Part shown: piece by piece, positions 1 to 11,579 of the stretch
Layout of the letters: the number at the start of each line of letters is the position of its first letter
Numbering within the stretch: the first letter of the stretch is position 1
From: Kalaharituber pfeilii
Lineage: Eukaryota > Ascomycota > Pezizomycetes > Pezizales > Pezizaceae
Direction: 5' to 3'
Assembly (NCBI GenBank): GCA_015179045.1
Contig: WHUZ01000005.1
Coordinates: 372,001 to 436,000 of the forward strand
DNA length: 64,000 bases
Made by a program: the position numbers and the translations under genes
Notes under the pieces: generated by a model
The model's database searches: none
The model's input: the letters and a program-made list of their open reading frames with translations, nothing else
What the model was told of the DNA's origin: nothing

Positions 1-694
1 CCAGCAAATAGCAGGTGTGTTAGCGCCATTATATATCCTCCGCGCATCTACCGAGATGGTGAAATATTAAAGTTTCCTATCTGATTTTAATTGCTAGCAC
101 GCAATAGCTGTTCCAACACACGCCTGTCGTCTCCAACTGCCTGGGTATCTGGTGGGGGGATATCACCATCGCAATACCATCTATAGAAAACAATGATTTT
201 ATAAGAACCTCACATCTCCAGGGGTGCTATCCTGCAACGTCCTGCTGAGCGCTGCATATACCACCTCTTAGCGGTCGCATTTGGTGTGCAATAAGGATTT
301 AGCAGTCATCTCAAAGGGGCTGGGCACCACACTGCTAAGCAACATTATGGCAGGCGCAGATGGGATTGGCAGAGGGACTTCCGTTGTGGCGATATTTGCA
401 TGATTGATTGCGTGCTGTGTTATCGATAGCAGGAGCGTTTAAGTATTTTGAGTGAGGCAGTGTATCACTCGCTTCGGGCAGATTGGAGCTAGATACGGGG
501 CACTGACTGCGCCGCGGGGTTCGTGTGATAATAGGGTCATGATAGCCTTGTGGAAAGATGCCCGCGCCGTTGCCCAGCCAGATCCAAATCCGCAAAGTTT
601 GATTGCATTCAGCAGCCGAGAGCAAGGTTTGTGTTGGCTGCGTTTGCAGGGATTCGATGACGTGATCCGCAAGAAAGCGCAGGTCATGGAGAGC
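1..694. other. gene-free stretch
   Basis: I see no convincing gene. Open frames here are short and have no codon bias or recognisable motif. The interval ends at a short poly(A) retroposon. Confidence 0.6.
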
Positions 695-747
695 TTCTTC
701 TTTCTTTTTTTTTTTTTTTTAAAAACATTACTCGCATGCCACCCTGT
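695..747 (-). mobile_element. family A micro-retroposon (LINE 3' end)
   Basis: A poly-T run is followed by the reverse complement of the family A tail (GCATGCGAGTAATG and part of the GGGCGG block). It is flanked by a 13-bp direct repeat GGTCATGGAGAGC at 682-694 and 748-760, the signature of target-primed retrotransposition. Only about 25 bases of element sequence remain, so this is an extremely 5'-truncated LINE copy. It carries no coding capacity. Confidence 0.8.
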
Positions 748-2195
748 GGTCATGGAGAGCATAGGCAAGTGACAGCCGTTGAAACGTCTAACCTGAGATG
801 AGATCTCCTACTTTAATCCGTGCGTGTCAGTGAAAGAGTTTTCTCGCAGGATATTGAATTTAGTGTTTTCGTTCCCAGCTGCGGACGAAGAGAGAAAGAG
901 ATCTTGCGTCCGCGATGTAAATGATAAGACCAACGAAAAAAGTATCTCGCTGGTGAAAAAAGCATGTAATAATCTTCGTCTTAAAGTCAGTTGCTGGCTC
1001 TGCTTGTCCATTATTTTCATACCCTTGTCCGACTGTAAGTGCGAGATGACACTAAGCTAGTCTCGTAACTAACACTAAGCCTGGAACCCGGAGGTTAACA
1101 CTATCGAACCGCGGCTTCGAGTACTCTACCTACTGAACATCTATACCCATCGTAAGTAGCTGGCATCGCCCGTCTTAATTCACGACGAGAATTCTTTCTA
1201 GTATTACAAGTTGTCTCATTTTTGCCCTACAGCTTTTATACATTTGGCACACATGCTGGGAAATGCGCTGCAACCAGGTATGTTCGATCCCTCGCGAAAA
1301 TAAGGTTTTTCTTTGGAGAATCCTCAGATGGCAACTCTGCATGTTATTCTAAGTACAGTGCTGTATTAACCTACCCATACCTTGATGCAAAGTATCTAGC
1401 AAGCGAAGATATATGCAGAATACACATTTTGCGTGATCTATGCGCGCGATTCCTTGTTCGGTTTAATCTTCGAGAATGAAGAAAGCAGCCTTCCTGACCT
1501 TACTACTTCATCAGCCAGTTACCATGGTAAACAAGCCCCCGACATATCGCTATGACCTAGTCCTTCTTCAGGAGGTGACTTAGAAGTAGCGGATGCTTCG
1601 ATTATCGAGAGCAATATAAATTGGAATACTAAAAATAGGCGGTTTCACAAGGTATTTCTTGTAATCAGAGGCTCCTCCTTTCAAGTGAGTTGTGTCATTG
1701 AAAGGGTATAAACTGAGGTCTCAGCAATTCGATCCAGTCATGGTCTTATTGAGTGCTTGAAAATTTTTCAGCGCGAATATGCTTTGATGGAGCATTGGTG
1801 GCTCTCTCCATCTATGTCCGCGGCGGCAGCCAGATTCAGACAGGAAGAGGATAGCAGTGATGGAACCAGCTTCCAACTCTGACAAAAAAAATCAGGCTTT
1901 TTGGTTGGCTAATTTAGTATCTGCACTGTTCAGTCCCAGGAAGCCCTAGTAGGTAAGGATAAGCTAATGAATGCTACATGTACATATGAGGCCCAGGTCC
2001 CTGAGAAAGAGAGAAGAAATTTGGTTCTTCTAATTACATAGTACTTAGTAGCATTCACACGACGGCCCTGTAACCGGTCCATAATCTTTTCAATCAGCTG
2101 CTGCGTGTAAGACGCCGAGCTAAGAGGAAGGCATTAGTCGCCCGGAACGTTCGACGTGGATGGAAATGAGAACACGACGTGAACACGAGACTACA

Positions 2196-2196
<1 letters not shown>
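748..2196. other. gene-free stretch
   Basis: No gene is supported. Near 1075-1150 the minus strand has a tRNA-like look (a TAGGTAGAGTA D-arm-like block followed by GGTTCGA), but no cloverleaf can be closed, so it is not called. Confidence 0.5.
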
Positions 2197-2229
<33 letters not shown>

Positions 2230-2369
2230 CAATACTCGCTTGCCGCCCTAAGGGCTATGGCGAGGGTTTGTACCTCCGACTCCTAGGGGCTTAGTCGACG
2301 CAAAAAAATTGGTGCAGAGGCTCCTTGACTATTTAGTTATAGGAATCTCTGACGCCCTATGAGCCTTAT
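2197..2369 (-). mobile_element. family A LINE 3' end, longer copy
   Basis: A 28-base poly-T is followed by the reverse complement of the family A tail (CGCCATAGCCC.TAGGGCGGC..GCGAG.ATTGATATT). Further 3'-UTR-like sequence then runs on to the right until the next family A insertion at 2383. The outer boundary and target duplication were not found, so the right limit is approximate. Confidence 0.55.
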
Positions 2370-2382
2370 GATTTACATAGGG

Positions 2383-2638
2383 GGCAGGGACGCACTACTC
2401 AGGCCACAAAAAAGGGGCGAAGAAGATGGGGACCCAATCAGACCTGGATGGAAGGATAACGGCGACGGACTTTTCCTTACTGTCACTTGATGTTACGACG
2501 GATGGAACGGCGATGGACTTTTCCTCATTGTTACGTTGCTTACGTAGTTTTCTACACACTTTCCTATTATCTCCTATGTCGCTAAACATCGCCATAGCCC
2601 TTAGGGCGGCACGCGATTACTGATATATATAAAAAAAA
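2383..2638 (+). mobile_element. family A retroposon with 13-bp target duplication
   Basis: This insertion of about 256 bp ends in CGCCATAGCCCTTAGGGCGG, then GCGATTACTGATAT and poly(A). The direct repeat GATTTACATAGGG occurs at 2370-2382 and 2639-2651. Its 5' part (GGCAGGGACGC..CTGCTCAGGCCAC-like) is shared with the copy at 62454-62754, so these are two longer copies of the same LINE 3' region. It has landed inside or beside an older minus-strand copy of the same family. Confidence 0.8.
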
Positions 2639-2754
2639 GATTTACATAGGGTTAATATAACATGTCGATTTCTCATGCCCAGTATAAAACGTGCCCTTCA
2701 ATATCACGAAAGTGCTGAACCACAGATAAGCTACACGGGCTGAAGTCCTCTTAG

Positions 2755-2880
2755 AATTCGCTGCCTCCCACCTGGGGACGAGGCTACCCCTTCCCATACG
2801 GTTCGAGAGTGTCCCCATACCGGGTTGTTGGGCGTTGAGTGAGATTGTGTGGAGGAAAACGACACAAGTAAACTGCTAGT
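2755..2880 (+). pseudogene. LINE ORF2 C-terminal zinc-motif remnant
   Basis: A plus-strand frame from about 2759 reads a Cys...Gly-Asp-Glu...His-Thr-Val-Arg-Glu-Cys arrangement. It resembles the C-terminal Cys/His motif after the RNase H region of Tad-like fungal LINEs. An in-frame stop follows within about 30 codons. It is short and decayed, and I infer it is a relic of an inserted LINE; the match rests only on spacing of Cys/His residues. Confidence 0.3.
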
Positions 2881-2942
2881 GAACATTCAATCTTGTTTCT
2901 GAATTTTCATGGGTTGCCGCTGGGGTTTTTATGCCCAAAAAC

Positions 2943-3489
2943 CACTGAATCCAACAGGCCAGGACGGCCGACCAGGCCGCCTGGCCTGGCCTGATCCACA
3001 TGAATCAGGCCAACCAGGCCAGTCCAGGCCAATCAGGCCGGTCCAGGCCAACCAGGCCGGTTCAGGCCATTCAGGCCGGTTCAGGCCAATTAAACGAATA
3101 ACTCCACAGCTATCCAGGTGAATTGAGGCCAGTATTTACCAGATTGTTTGAGTATTTAAATGAGTAGAATCTCCCATATGTCTAGAATTTTAAACAGCAG
3201 CGGTCTACGACTTTGTCAAGTATGTATCACACTTTGTATTCAAGTATATATACTAAGAAATATTTTAGAAATGATGGACCTTCCAGATAATACAACAGAC
3301 TGGACTCAATTCTTCGGTGATGATACCTGATGCGCAACTGTCAATTACTGATAGTGGAAATATCCAGGACTATTAAAATCTAATTCACCTGGGTTAAATT
3401 CCAAAATCGCTTGAATTTACGTAAATGGCCTGGTTGGCCTGGACCGGCCTCCGGTTGGCCTGGCCTGGCCTGGCCTGTTGGATTCATTG
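2943..3489. mobile_element. hAT-like MITE with GGCC-repeat termini
   Basis: This 547-bp element begins CACTGAATCCAACAGGCC and ends with the inverted complement GGCCTGTTGGATTCATTG. It is flanked by an exact 8-bp direct repeat CCAAAAAC at 2935-2942 and 3490-3497. An 8-bp target duplication and a CA-starting inverted terminal repeat are hallmarks of the hAT superfamily. Inside each terminus is a run of degenerate GGCCTGG / CCAGGCC units (2958-3092 and 3426-3479) that face each other. The middle is AT-rich and has no transposase frame, so the element is non-autonomous. A near-identical partial copy lies at 44401-44640. Confidence 0.8.
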
Positions 3490-3497
3490 CCAAAAAC

Positions 3498-4511
3498 AAT
3501 CCTTCTTGAATGCGGTGCATAATGCAAGGTCAGTTCTCGAACACCCTCTGGAGACCGTTAAGGGAGAGACTAAATGTGAAGCCACAAGCATACAGTCTAA
3601 CATGTCATACTTGGTCACTGTGCGTACAAACTGGTCCAATATAGCAGATACAAGTGGAGAATTCGAGGCAGGTCCCAGTTTTTCTCGTGCCTCCGCTTCT
3701 CGGCATGTTAGGCTCCCCAGTCACGCACCAATCTACATGAGGCAATAAGACGGCTTTGATTTGCTCTTTTCACCTTCAATATACAATATCGACTACAAGC
3801 TGGTCTCGTACCAATCCCTTAGTCAAGTGGTAAAACCATAGCCTGGCTAAAAGTTCATTTTGACCATTATATGGAAAGCTACAAACTGGCGAGAGCACTA
3901 CAAACCAAGCTGAAGCTTCTCTGCCTCATATGTGCCCAAGACAGTATTGCAGCTGATACATCTTAATCCGAGTGGCTGGATAGTTTTACCAGACATCTCA
4001 CGAGATATTGTCACTGTAAAGAATGGTTGAATTCGTGGCTTGGGACTCTAATACAGCTCTGGTCGAATAAAAGCTGATCGTATCTGTCTAAAACCTCTTA
4101 TTTGTTAGAGGATAAAGCACAAGATATGAAAGATGATTCTTGTGTGAAGTGTTGTGATAACACCCAGATTCAAAATCCTCACACAAATCAGAGGGGCTTT
4201 TTGAATCCAGTGCTCGACCTCGGCATGCTCGGCCAAAGTCACAGTGTTTGGCTACAATTCAAAAATCAGGGCACAGCCCCACAGCACTATCCCGCCTCTG
4301 GTTTGCGTGAGTGCAGATACTTTCTGGTGTTTTGTTGTTTTTTATTCCAGCAAACACCACCACCACCGGCACAGTTATCTTTAATTTGGTGTACAACCAC
4401 CACCAAAGCTCCAATTAGCCATACACCAGCTGTCGGTGAATTGAGAAATTTAGAAATCGGTATTGGCAGCCTGCTATTGCTGTCAAGAAGGCGCTTCTGT
4501 AGCTGCTAATA
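3498..4511. promoter_or_regulatory. upstream region of the 4.5-8.8 kb gene
   Basis: This is probable 5' flank and leader. A plus-strand frame from 4102 ends immediately before the ATG at 4512 and has no recognisable domain. No clear TATA box or upstream exon was found, although an unrecognised upstream exon cannot be excluded. Confidence 0.35.
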
Positions 4512-7500
4512 ATGTTCAGTACAACTTCTCTTGACAGATCTGAGGGATTTGGCCCTCCTCCGTTTCCTCCACCGAACAGGCCCCTTCCTCCACTTCCAAC
4601 TGAGCAGCCGCACATCAACTCGCGAAGTTTCCAAACAGCATCCACAACAAATCCCTCAGATTCTGCAGGGACAAATTCTCCCCATCAGCAAGCAAAACTA
4701 ATCGAAGTCCCACTCCATCGTCGACTTCTGAGAGCAAGTATTGAAACGCTCCGTTCGTTTGCTGCTGACGTCCAGAAGGCTATACTTGCCAGCAGGGAGC
4801 ACTCGAGCTCGCGGAAAGGCCAAGCACGTTTTATTCCAGGCAGCTGGCCAGAGGACTTTCCAGAGCCGGAGAACATGGGAGGAGTCCTTGGTACGATCAA
4901 GGCGGTGTGCTCTGAGATTGTAGATGATTGCAGCCCCAGTCGAACAGGCAGCCCAGCGGGGCCCGGCCAAGGCCGCCCCGAGATGAGTGAAAGGGCAGAG
5001 GCCGGGCCTGCAGAGAGAGCGGGAGCTGCGGGTGGCCAAGGCGAGGGCCTGCCGCAGGCCCAGGCCCCCGCTGCGCCGGCGGCACGGGACGCGGCGGAGG
5101 AACGCGACCCGGCCCGGCTTGCTACCCCTCCGGCGGCAGGGCTCTCCAGGCCCGCCATGCCCCCCCACGCAGGATCCCCGCAGCAGCTTGCTTCCGTGGT
5201 ATGTTTCTTGCCCCCATCTCGCCTGTCGCGGGCATGCACCTCGCTGAGCATGTTGCTGACATCCGATTCCTCGTCTTCAAGCCTTTGAAGCGTATTCCCA
5301 GGGCCTCGGGCCAAACTCTCTGGCAAGCACAGCGGCCGGACCGTCCAAGCCCGACACCGCAAGTGACCGCTCAGGATACCTTTCTCACCCTTCCCCCTCA
5401 GATTCCAACTGAGAATCCTTCCACAGCGATATCGATTGAGCAACTTCCATCAAGCTTAAGTGAGACAAGTGTCTCCGCCGTGAGCTCGGAAGCTTCTGCC
5501 TCCGCTCATGTGCACGCTGCGCCTCAGCAGTCAGGCACAATACCAATATCAGAAGGTAAAGCACAGCTGGGAGCTGGGGGCATCTCCTCTGTACAAGGAA
5601 GACGCATAGCAATACCTAGGCTCCCTCGGGTCCCGCCCAGAACTCCTTCTGCTCTACAGACCAACGCTACAAAATTTTCTTTCAGAAATACCGCTACTAT
5701 AGTTCAAGCTCAGAAATTTGACGCGGAGAATGTGGCATTGAACGAACTGGCAGTTGAAGTTGGTGAAGATTTTCAGAACAACATATCGTTGGACCAGAGC
5801 AACAATGCACCTCCTAAGCTTCATTTTAGCGCAACAGGCGTTATAGAAGCACAGGTAAGGCCTGTTATAAACGAATCGGATTCTGGTACTGCACTTCTGT
5901 GGGGAGCTGCTACAGCCTCAAATGAAGTGAAATCTGGTAGTACGATCGAGGATAGTAGTCGGCAGCAACAATACAGCCATTTTCGAAGTGCTGCTGCAGG
6001 CGCTGTCCACACTCAAAGGAATGCAGAAAAGCATAATGACCCGCTCTCTTCTCCTCAAACAACAACACTTCAAGGGCCGAATACTCAATATGGTAATTTA
6101 GAGGGACTAGGGCAGATTGATATAACACCAAGAAACAAGACTGCCATGAACAGCTTAAGATTGCAAACGACGGATAAGCAGCTTTCCACAGGCTCCGAGG
6201 TTCTAGCAAACGGCAATGATCGTGCCACTGATGTGACTAGGTCACCGCCTTTCACATCCCTTGCATCTGTCAATACCAGTGCACTACCACTGAGAACCAT
6301 CTCTAGGAAGCGTCGGTCGACTCAGTCAACACAAACCTCGTTTACTTTCGAATGCTCTTCAACACTTCCCCCTAATTCTCAAAGGAACATTAAGACCGTC
6401 GGCGGGCAGCAGAATGAGAATTCTGCTACTGTCATCCAGCAAGGGCATGTACGTCCACGTTTGTCGACGTCGACTACAGAAAATACGGTCGGTGAAGAAT
6501 TGAGCAATCTACCAAAAAGCGTCTTGCCAGGACAACTTTCTTCAGTTGATACGCGCACAAAAGACGCGGGACCGATTGGCAATGTATCTAGGAGGAAATC
6601 TGAAGCAAGTGACAAGACAATCGAAGGCAGCAATTCTAGTGTAGGAAATCTAACTCAAATCAAGAAAGCATTGGCATCCATCACATTCAAGGAGCAGCAA
6701 GCATATCATTCATCCTCGGGGCCGCAATTCCAACCAAATTCAAGCATGTTCTCCACACCAACTGTACATTCAAATGCTTCGATGTTATGGCAACAAAAGG
6801 TAATGCAATCCCAGTCGTCAGATAAGAGAATCCTTGCTGATACCTAAATTACGTTCTCCATAGGTATCCACTAGCCCTACAGCTTTCAAACAATGCCTCA
6901 AGGATAACATCAATAATCCAACAAACGCCGGTTTAGACCCTCTCACTCTGAATTTGCAGGCTCATATTCAAGATAAAACTAGTTCTAAGCTGCTTCTTCA
7001 TGTTGCTTCTGAAACTCCGGGGACAAGACAGGCGCTTTCCATAGCTTCACCTCCAGGTGGATACAAGTTCAATCCTTCCAATCCTGGGAAACTGTTCGTC
7101 TCTAAAGTTGACAGCGAAGCAACATTGTGCCCCACTACTCCTCCAAGCAGCATCGCAAGTGCACAGGTTAGAAGAGGCCAGAACCCCATAACAGGACTAG
7201 CCCTTTCTGAACGCTTGACAAGAGAGATATCCGCCAAAGAGGTTGAAAAAGTTTATATGGCAACGATGGGGCAGCTTGTTGTAGATTTTCAGTTGAATAA
7301 GGGCCAAAGGATAAGCAGCGCCAAAGATTATGCAGCTTTCAAAGCTTACATATCCAAATATGTTGGTTTATACGTCATGGGCTGTTTTCAAAGGATACTG
7401 GTTGAATTTACAGGTCAAAGTATCCTCACTAATGCTGTTAGAGATGAACTAAAGCGCATTGTAAAGGAAAATGTCTCACAGCGGCAGAAGGAAGCAACGC

Positions 7501-8762
7501 AAAAGGTTGATGTCTTTTTGAAAAGTTCATTGGACCCTGGGTCAGATGTGACCGAGATTCAAAAGCTTGTCTTACCTCAACTAACAAACCATTCGTCGGA
7601 TACAACGGACCGAAAGGCTCTTCGGGGATCAGCTCAAGCGAAACATGATTCTAAGGCACAGTTGAAGAAGAAATTGGATGGTAGCAACTTTCAAAAATCG
7701 ATTTCCAGCAAGGCCACCGCATCTGAGACATCGGGGCCCAGCAAATCTCCGAAATATCAGTCTGAGGGAAAGGTACCGGAGCCTGCGGCTAATGTCCAGA
7801 ATTTGCAGAAGGACGTCCAATGCAAAGCGAAAGGACCGCCTGTTACAGCAGCCTTATCACATCCGCTGGTAGCATGTGAACAAGCAGAGTTTCAGTCAAG
7901 ATGGAGTCCTTCATCGAGTTCCGGCGAGTCCGAATTCGAAAGCGAGGATGAGCTTGAAAATATAAAGCTTGATAACAAGGACAAAGGCAAAGAAGTCGGC
8001 ACAAGTGGTGTGGACGAAGCTATGGAACGATATCGGAAATCATTGGTACAAAAGCAGATCGCTAGGGATTCACTGGTAGAAGCTGACTGGCTCCATGGTT
8101 TTTCTGCCGAGGATCTTTGCAATATGGCGGAAAAGGTATTCGCTTTCAGTCCACGGAGAAGCAACATTGCCATAAAGATGGAGACAGTTCCGACTCAGGC
8201 ACCGAGACAAATGTCTAACCCTAGGTTTTCACCTCCATTCTTCCAAGAGGGCGATCTGAACGAATGGGGTTACCATCGAAAGTATTCTGACGCTTACGTC
8301 TTACTCTACAATAAAATGATACAAGAAAAGAACCCATATGAGACGAATAAGCTGAAAGTCACTCTTGGGAAACGTGGCCGTGAAACAAAAGACTCGGGAT
8401 GTGGAGTTGAATCTTGTACTGGATGCCGTTCCTGCCCAAGTACAGATGGCTTCACACCTGGTTGTCGTGGTCAATGGCTTTTCATGACCATTAGCGGTAG
8501 GAAAGTTCTCATAGAGCTTATTGTTACACAACCTGGTCGAACTTCAACCAAAATCAGGGCAGTCGACGAACAAACATTCAGGGCATTGTATGACTTGGGT
8601 GTCGAGGAATGGCAACCGGCGCCTGTAGTTCTAAGTCACAAATGCACTCAGACTAACATGGACGATGTCACTATGGCCTTCCACTTGAGTAAGATGGCTC
8701 GGGCTCGAGGGGAGGTTGTTACAACAGATGTGAAGAGTTTGGAAAAGGTGGATTGCGCCTAG
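4512..8762 (+). CDS. large disordered protein of unknown function, three exons
   Basis: Exons are 4512-5198, 5282-6799 and 6864-8762. Intron 1 (5199-5281) runs GTATGT...TGCTGAC...AAG and intron 2 (6800-6863) runs GTAATG...CATAG. Both are phase 0, and joining them gives one frame of 1367 aa. I do not recognise the family. The N-terminal 150 residues are proline-rich (PPPFPPPNRPLPPLP). Residues about 145-223 are an Ala/Gly/Pro-rich stretch encoded by unusually GC-rich DNA. Residues about 230-730 are Ser/Thr/Gln-rich and look disordered. Residues about 840-960 look helical and ordered, residues about 1055-1075 are an acidic serine cluster, and a Cys-rich CGVESCTGCRSCP block lies near 1248 followed by a compact C-terminal domain. 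The start was chosen because an in-frame stop lies just upstream; a nuclear or scaffold role is only a guess. Confidence 0.75.
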
Positions 8763-9760
8763 GACAATCTGCTTGATTACACCGGCCCTAACTGCCAGGA
8801 AATAAAGCATACATTTACTAATATTACCAGTTATCGCTTTGCCCTCTAATATCGTCGTTTGCTGGATCTGCGTTAGGCTTCGCAACATCTCAGCTCATTG
8901 CTTTTTGGAGTTCAAGTTATGTCGAGTCGATACTCTCAGTCTTTTGATAGCTTGGCATATATTTTCTTGGCCTTTGGTCCATCTTGCAACAGATTCACAA
9001 AACTCCACCTTCTTTGGTCGGTGAGTGAGCCAAGTGATCATTCTAAATCTGGAAGCATGTTACTACTTCCTCTTGTTGGAACAGTTTCGACTTATTACTA
9101 TCTTTCAAGGTCTTTTCATGTGAGGATGCTCTTCTATGTTGCAGAATATACATGTTTGCGCTGACTACTTCAGAATCCCCATGCGTTAAACGTAGTTTTG
9201 AACTTGACTTCCAGTTTTAACATTTGGTGATGCCATTTATTGACATTTGCTTTCAGAATTTACTGTCAACGCTTGGTTTACTGTTCGTGCATATCATTGC
9301 TTCATTCCTACTACCTCGCTATGTGTTGTTTTAATACGTCCTATATCTATATTAAGAAGGAGCAAATAGCAATTCAGTTAATTTGATGGAAATGTTTGAA
9401 TGGACATAGATGCGATAGGCCTTAAGCATATTAGTTGCTACAAGATATCAATTTTTAATTAAAAGCGCATGCGCCGACTCAATCTTTCTTTGGAGAGACG
9501 GCACATTAGCAGGTGACTACCGATACGCTTAAACGGATAAATAACCAGTAAAATCTCACCGAATTTCGTGTTCTTGTGCGCGAACCTTTTTGAAGAGCTG
9601 GTATTGTGCTCCAGCTCCACGGTCTAAGCCCGTCAGTGAAACTCTCCTAGTCACAGTAATGAAGTCCAAGTAAATAGCTTTGAGGATGCTGCGGTACTGT
9701 GGGTATGTACTTACTTCCGAAATGGGTACCCGAACAGCTTCAAGTGACAAGGGTCTACTT
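8763..9760. other. gene-free stretch, 3' flank
   Basis: Probable 3' UTR and intergenic DNA of the preceding gene. Open frames on both strands are short and unremarkable. Confidence 0.5.
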
Positions 9761-9825
9761 TTTTTTTTTTTTTTTTTTTAAAAAAATCACGTAACCTCGC
9801 TTGCAGCTGTTCGCCATGGCAGCGC
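9761..9825 (-). mobile_element. family B micro-retroposon
   Basis: Poly-T is followed by the reverse complement of the family B tail (ATCACGTAACC.CGCTTGCAGCTGTTCGCCATGGC). It is flanked by the near-exact repeats ACAAGGGTCTACTT (9747-9760) and ACAAGGTCTACTT (9826-9838). The same tail ends the Tad-like LINE fragment at 43385-43976. Confidence 0.8.
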
Positions 9826-9838
9826 ACAAGGTCTACTT

Positions 9839-10851
9839 ATAATAGAGCACTCGTTACACAGTTTGAAAAGTTTTGCGAGTTTTGAATCCGTGAAGATATA
9901 CGATACCGCCTCTGACTCATCTCCAACGGTAAAAAAGAAAACATACCAAGTTTATCATGTACTTTACTAGTACTCGTTACCGATGCAGGTAGGGGCCAAG
10001 TTATAGGCTGCGCGAGCGGTTTGTGAGCAGGTGACTTTGGGAGCAAAATTGTATAGAAAACACCCGTCAGGAGCAATATCCATCTCCAATCCGGTAGACT
10101 TTTCTCGCACGGCCATAACAGCCCCACCTGCATCACTAAATGCCAGCAGCGAGTACTTCAGGCAGGGGAAGAAATCGGTCACGTCCGCACGCGTGAGCCA
10201 TGTGCTCGTTCTGACGCGTATTCAAAATGTGTCAGCTCATGCCATTCCGTTGAATGAACTATCCAGCTTGGCAGGATAGCGAAACCCCACTCTCCGAAAT
10301 ATCCGGTGAGTGGAACGAATGAACTTAGGGAAGGGGGGCTGGCAGCGGAAACGATAACTTACAGGGATCACACGTTCACGACTGTTGGTCAATTGCGACA
10401 AGGTGCCTCTCGGGAACGATTCCACAGCCATTCGAGCTAGGCGGGTTGACGCTTCGAGCAAGCTTCGCATGGGGAAGAGCTTCCGTATTAGGTAGTCATG
10501 TTCCCCATTGAGAATATCCTTTAAAGGGAACTTCTACACCGGCGCGTCGTACATTGGGAGATTGCACGCGTTGGCATGAACAAACCATGATAATAAGGTT
10601 TTGAATTATCTCTGTTGTCAGCACGACTGACCGGAAATTGAGTCAGGGATTGATCAAGCTACAATCGCATGAAGTTTAGCAATGGATCAAGGTAAGCTAT
10701 GTATGTATGGTGTAACACAGTCGGATGTGTTCTTGACCGGACACAGGACCTTGGGGGTTCCGTGGAAGCTCAGAGACTTTCAGTGTGGATGTGAAAAGGG
10801 ATACATAAAGGGCCCAATGTGGATTGATCCGGCTTCACGAGTTGCAATTGA
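9839..10851. other. intergenic, possible decayed minus-strand gene
   Basis: On the minus strand a frame from 10470 reads about 36 residues to a good GTAAGT donor near 10361. A second protein-like frame spans about 10215-9967. The two do not join in phase through any acceptor I can find, so no gene is called; this may be a decayed or misjudged locus. Confidence 0.25.
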
Positions 10852-10887
10852 ACCTCTAACATCAATCTCCGACTTCACTTTGAGCAG

Positions 10888-11579
10888 TTCTTTCGAGTGC
10901 CTCTAATTCACGCCAAAAAAAAAAAGAAGTTCCTCACCCAGCTCCTCGTGGTGGCGGCAGCTGCCGGCGCCTCTGCGTGTGTTACGCCCATCCTCGCAGC
11001 AAATGGATGTGCACATGTCCCAGGCTACGATATTGCCACCGATACAGCTGGACCCTTCAGTGCAATTGCCCGCAATACCGCTCCGGAGGTTGAGGGCCAC
11101 GGGGGTATCTTCCATGCTGCTACTATGGGTGGTGAAGTAAGTCCACTGAGTACCCTCATATTGGATATCTGTATTTTTCGGTTCTTCAAGGTTGAGGAAA
11201 AGAAACTAACAGTGATCTGATAATATAGTACTACATCCTCGAGAACAACGCAATGGCAAAAAGCGCCATCCGCTGCCACGGCGCTGCCCCCAACACATTC
11301 ACCCTTGAGACTTATACCAACGGAGCCTGGAGGCCTATCAAGATTTCGGATACCCCCGTCTTTGGCCCGCTATCATGGGGCAATATATATGCGGGGTGGC
11401 AGGCTCAGGCGTACTGGCATGACGTTGAGGGCCAGGGAAGGCTATACTTGGGTAGCAAAGGGAATACCACGTGGGCAGTGAAGAAAGTGGGAGACTCGTT
11501 GGACTGGGCTATTAGGTTTTTGGGTAGTGGAGGAAGCCTGCAGGAGGGTGAGACTGCGACATTCTTGAGCATTAGCTAA
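10888..11579 (+). CDS. small secreted protein, start codon not found
   Basis: The exon ending at 11136 and exon 11229-11579 are joined through an intron 11137-11228 (GTAAGT...CTAAC...ATATAG, phase 0). The product starts with a typical signal-peptide core (FLTQLLVVAAAAGASA, nt 10930-10977) and continues for about 180 residues of compact, Gly/Trp-rich sequence ending in TATFLSIS. I do not recognise the family. The frame is open from 10852 but contains no ATG. Where a start would be expected, just before the signal peptide, there is an 11-base A run (10914-10924). Either an upstream exon supplies the start (a CTAAC...CAG acceptor exists at 10887, but the best donor near 10692 does not match phase), or the start has been lost. 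Confidence 0.55.

Noticed and set aside
1075..1150. tRNA-like minus-strand sequence (TAGGTAGAGTA plus GGTTCGA)
   Set aside because: Acceptor and T stems do not pair and spacing is wrong; at most a tRNA-derived relic.
4102..4509. 135-codon plus-strand frame just upstream of the 4512 gene
   Set aside because: No recognisable features, and it ends immediately before the chosen ATG; likely leader or spacer.
4685..5443. Long minus-strand frames opposite the 4.5 kb gene
   Set aside because: They are shadows caused by GC-rich DNA; splice signals and frame continuity support the plus strand.
9967..10470. Two protein-like minus-strand frames with a GTAAGT donor
   Set aside because: No acceptor joins them in phase and no family is recognised.
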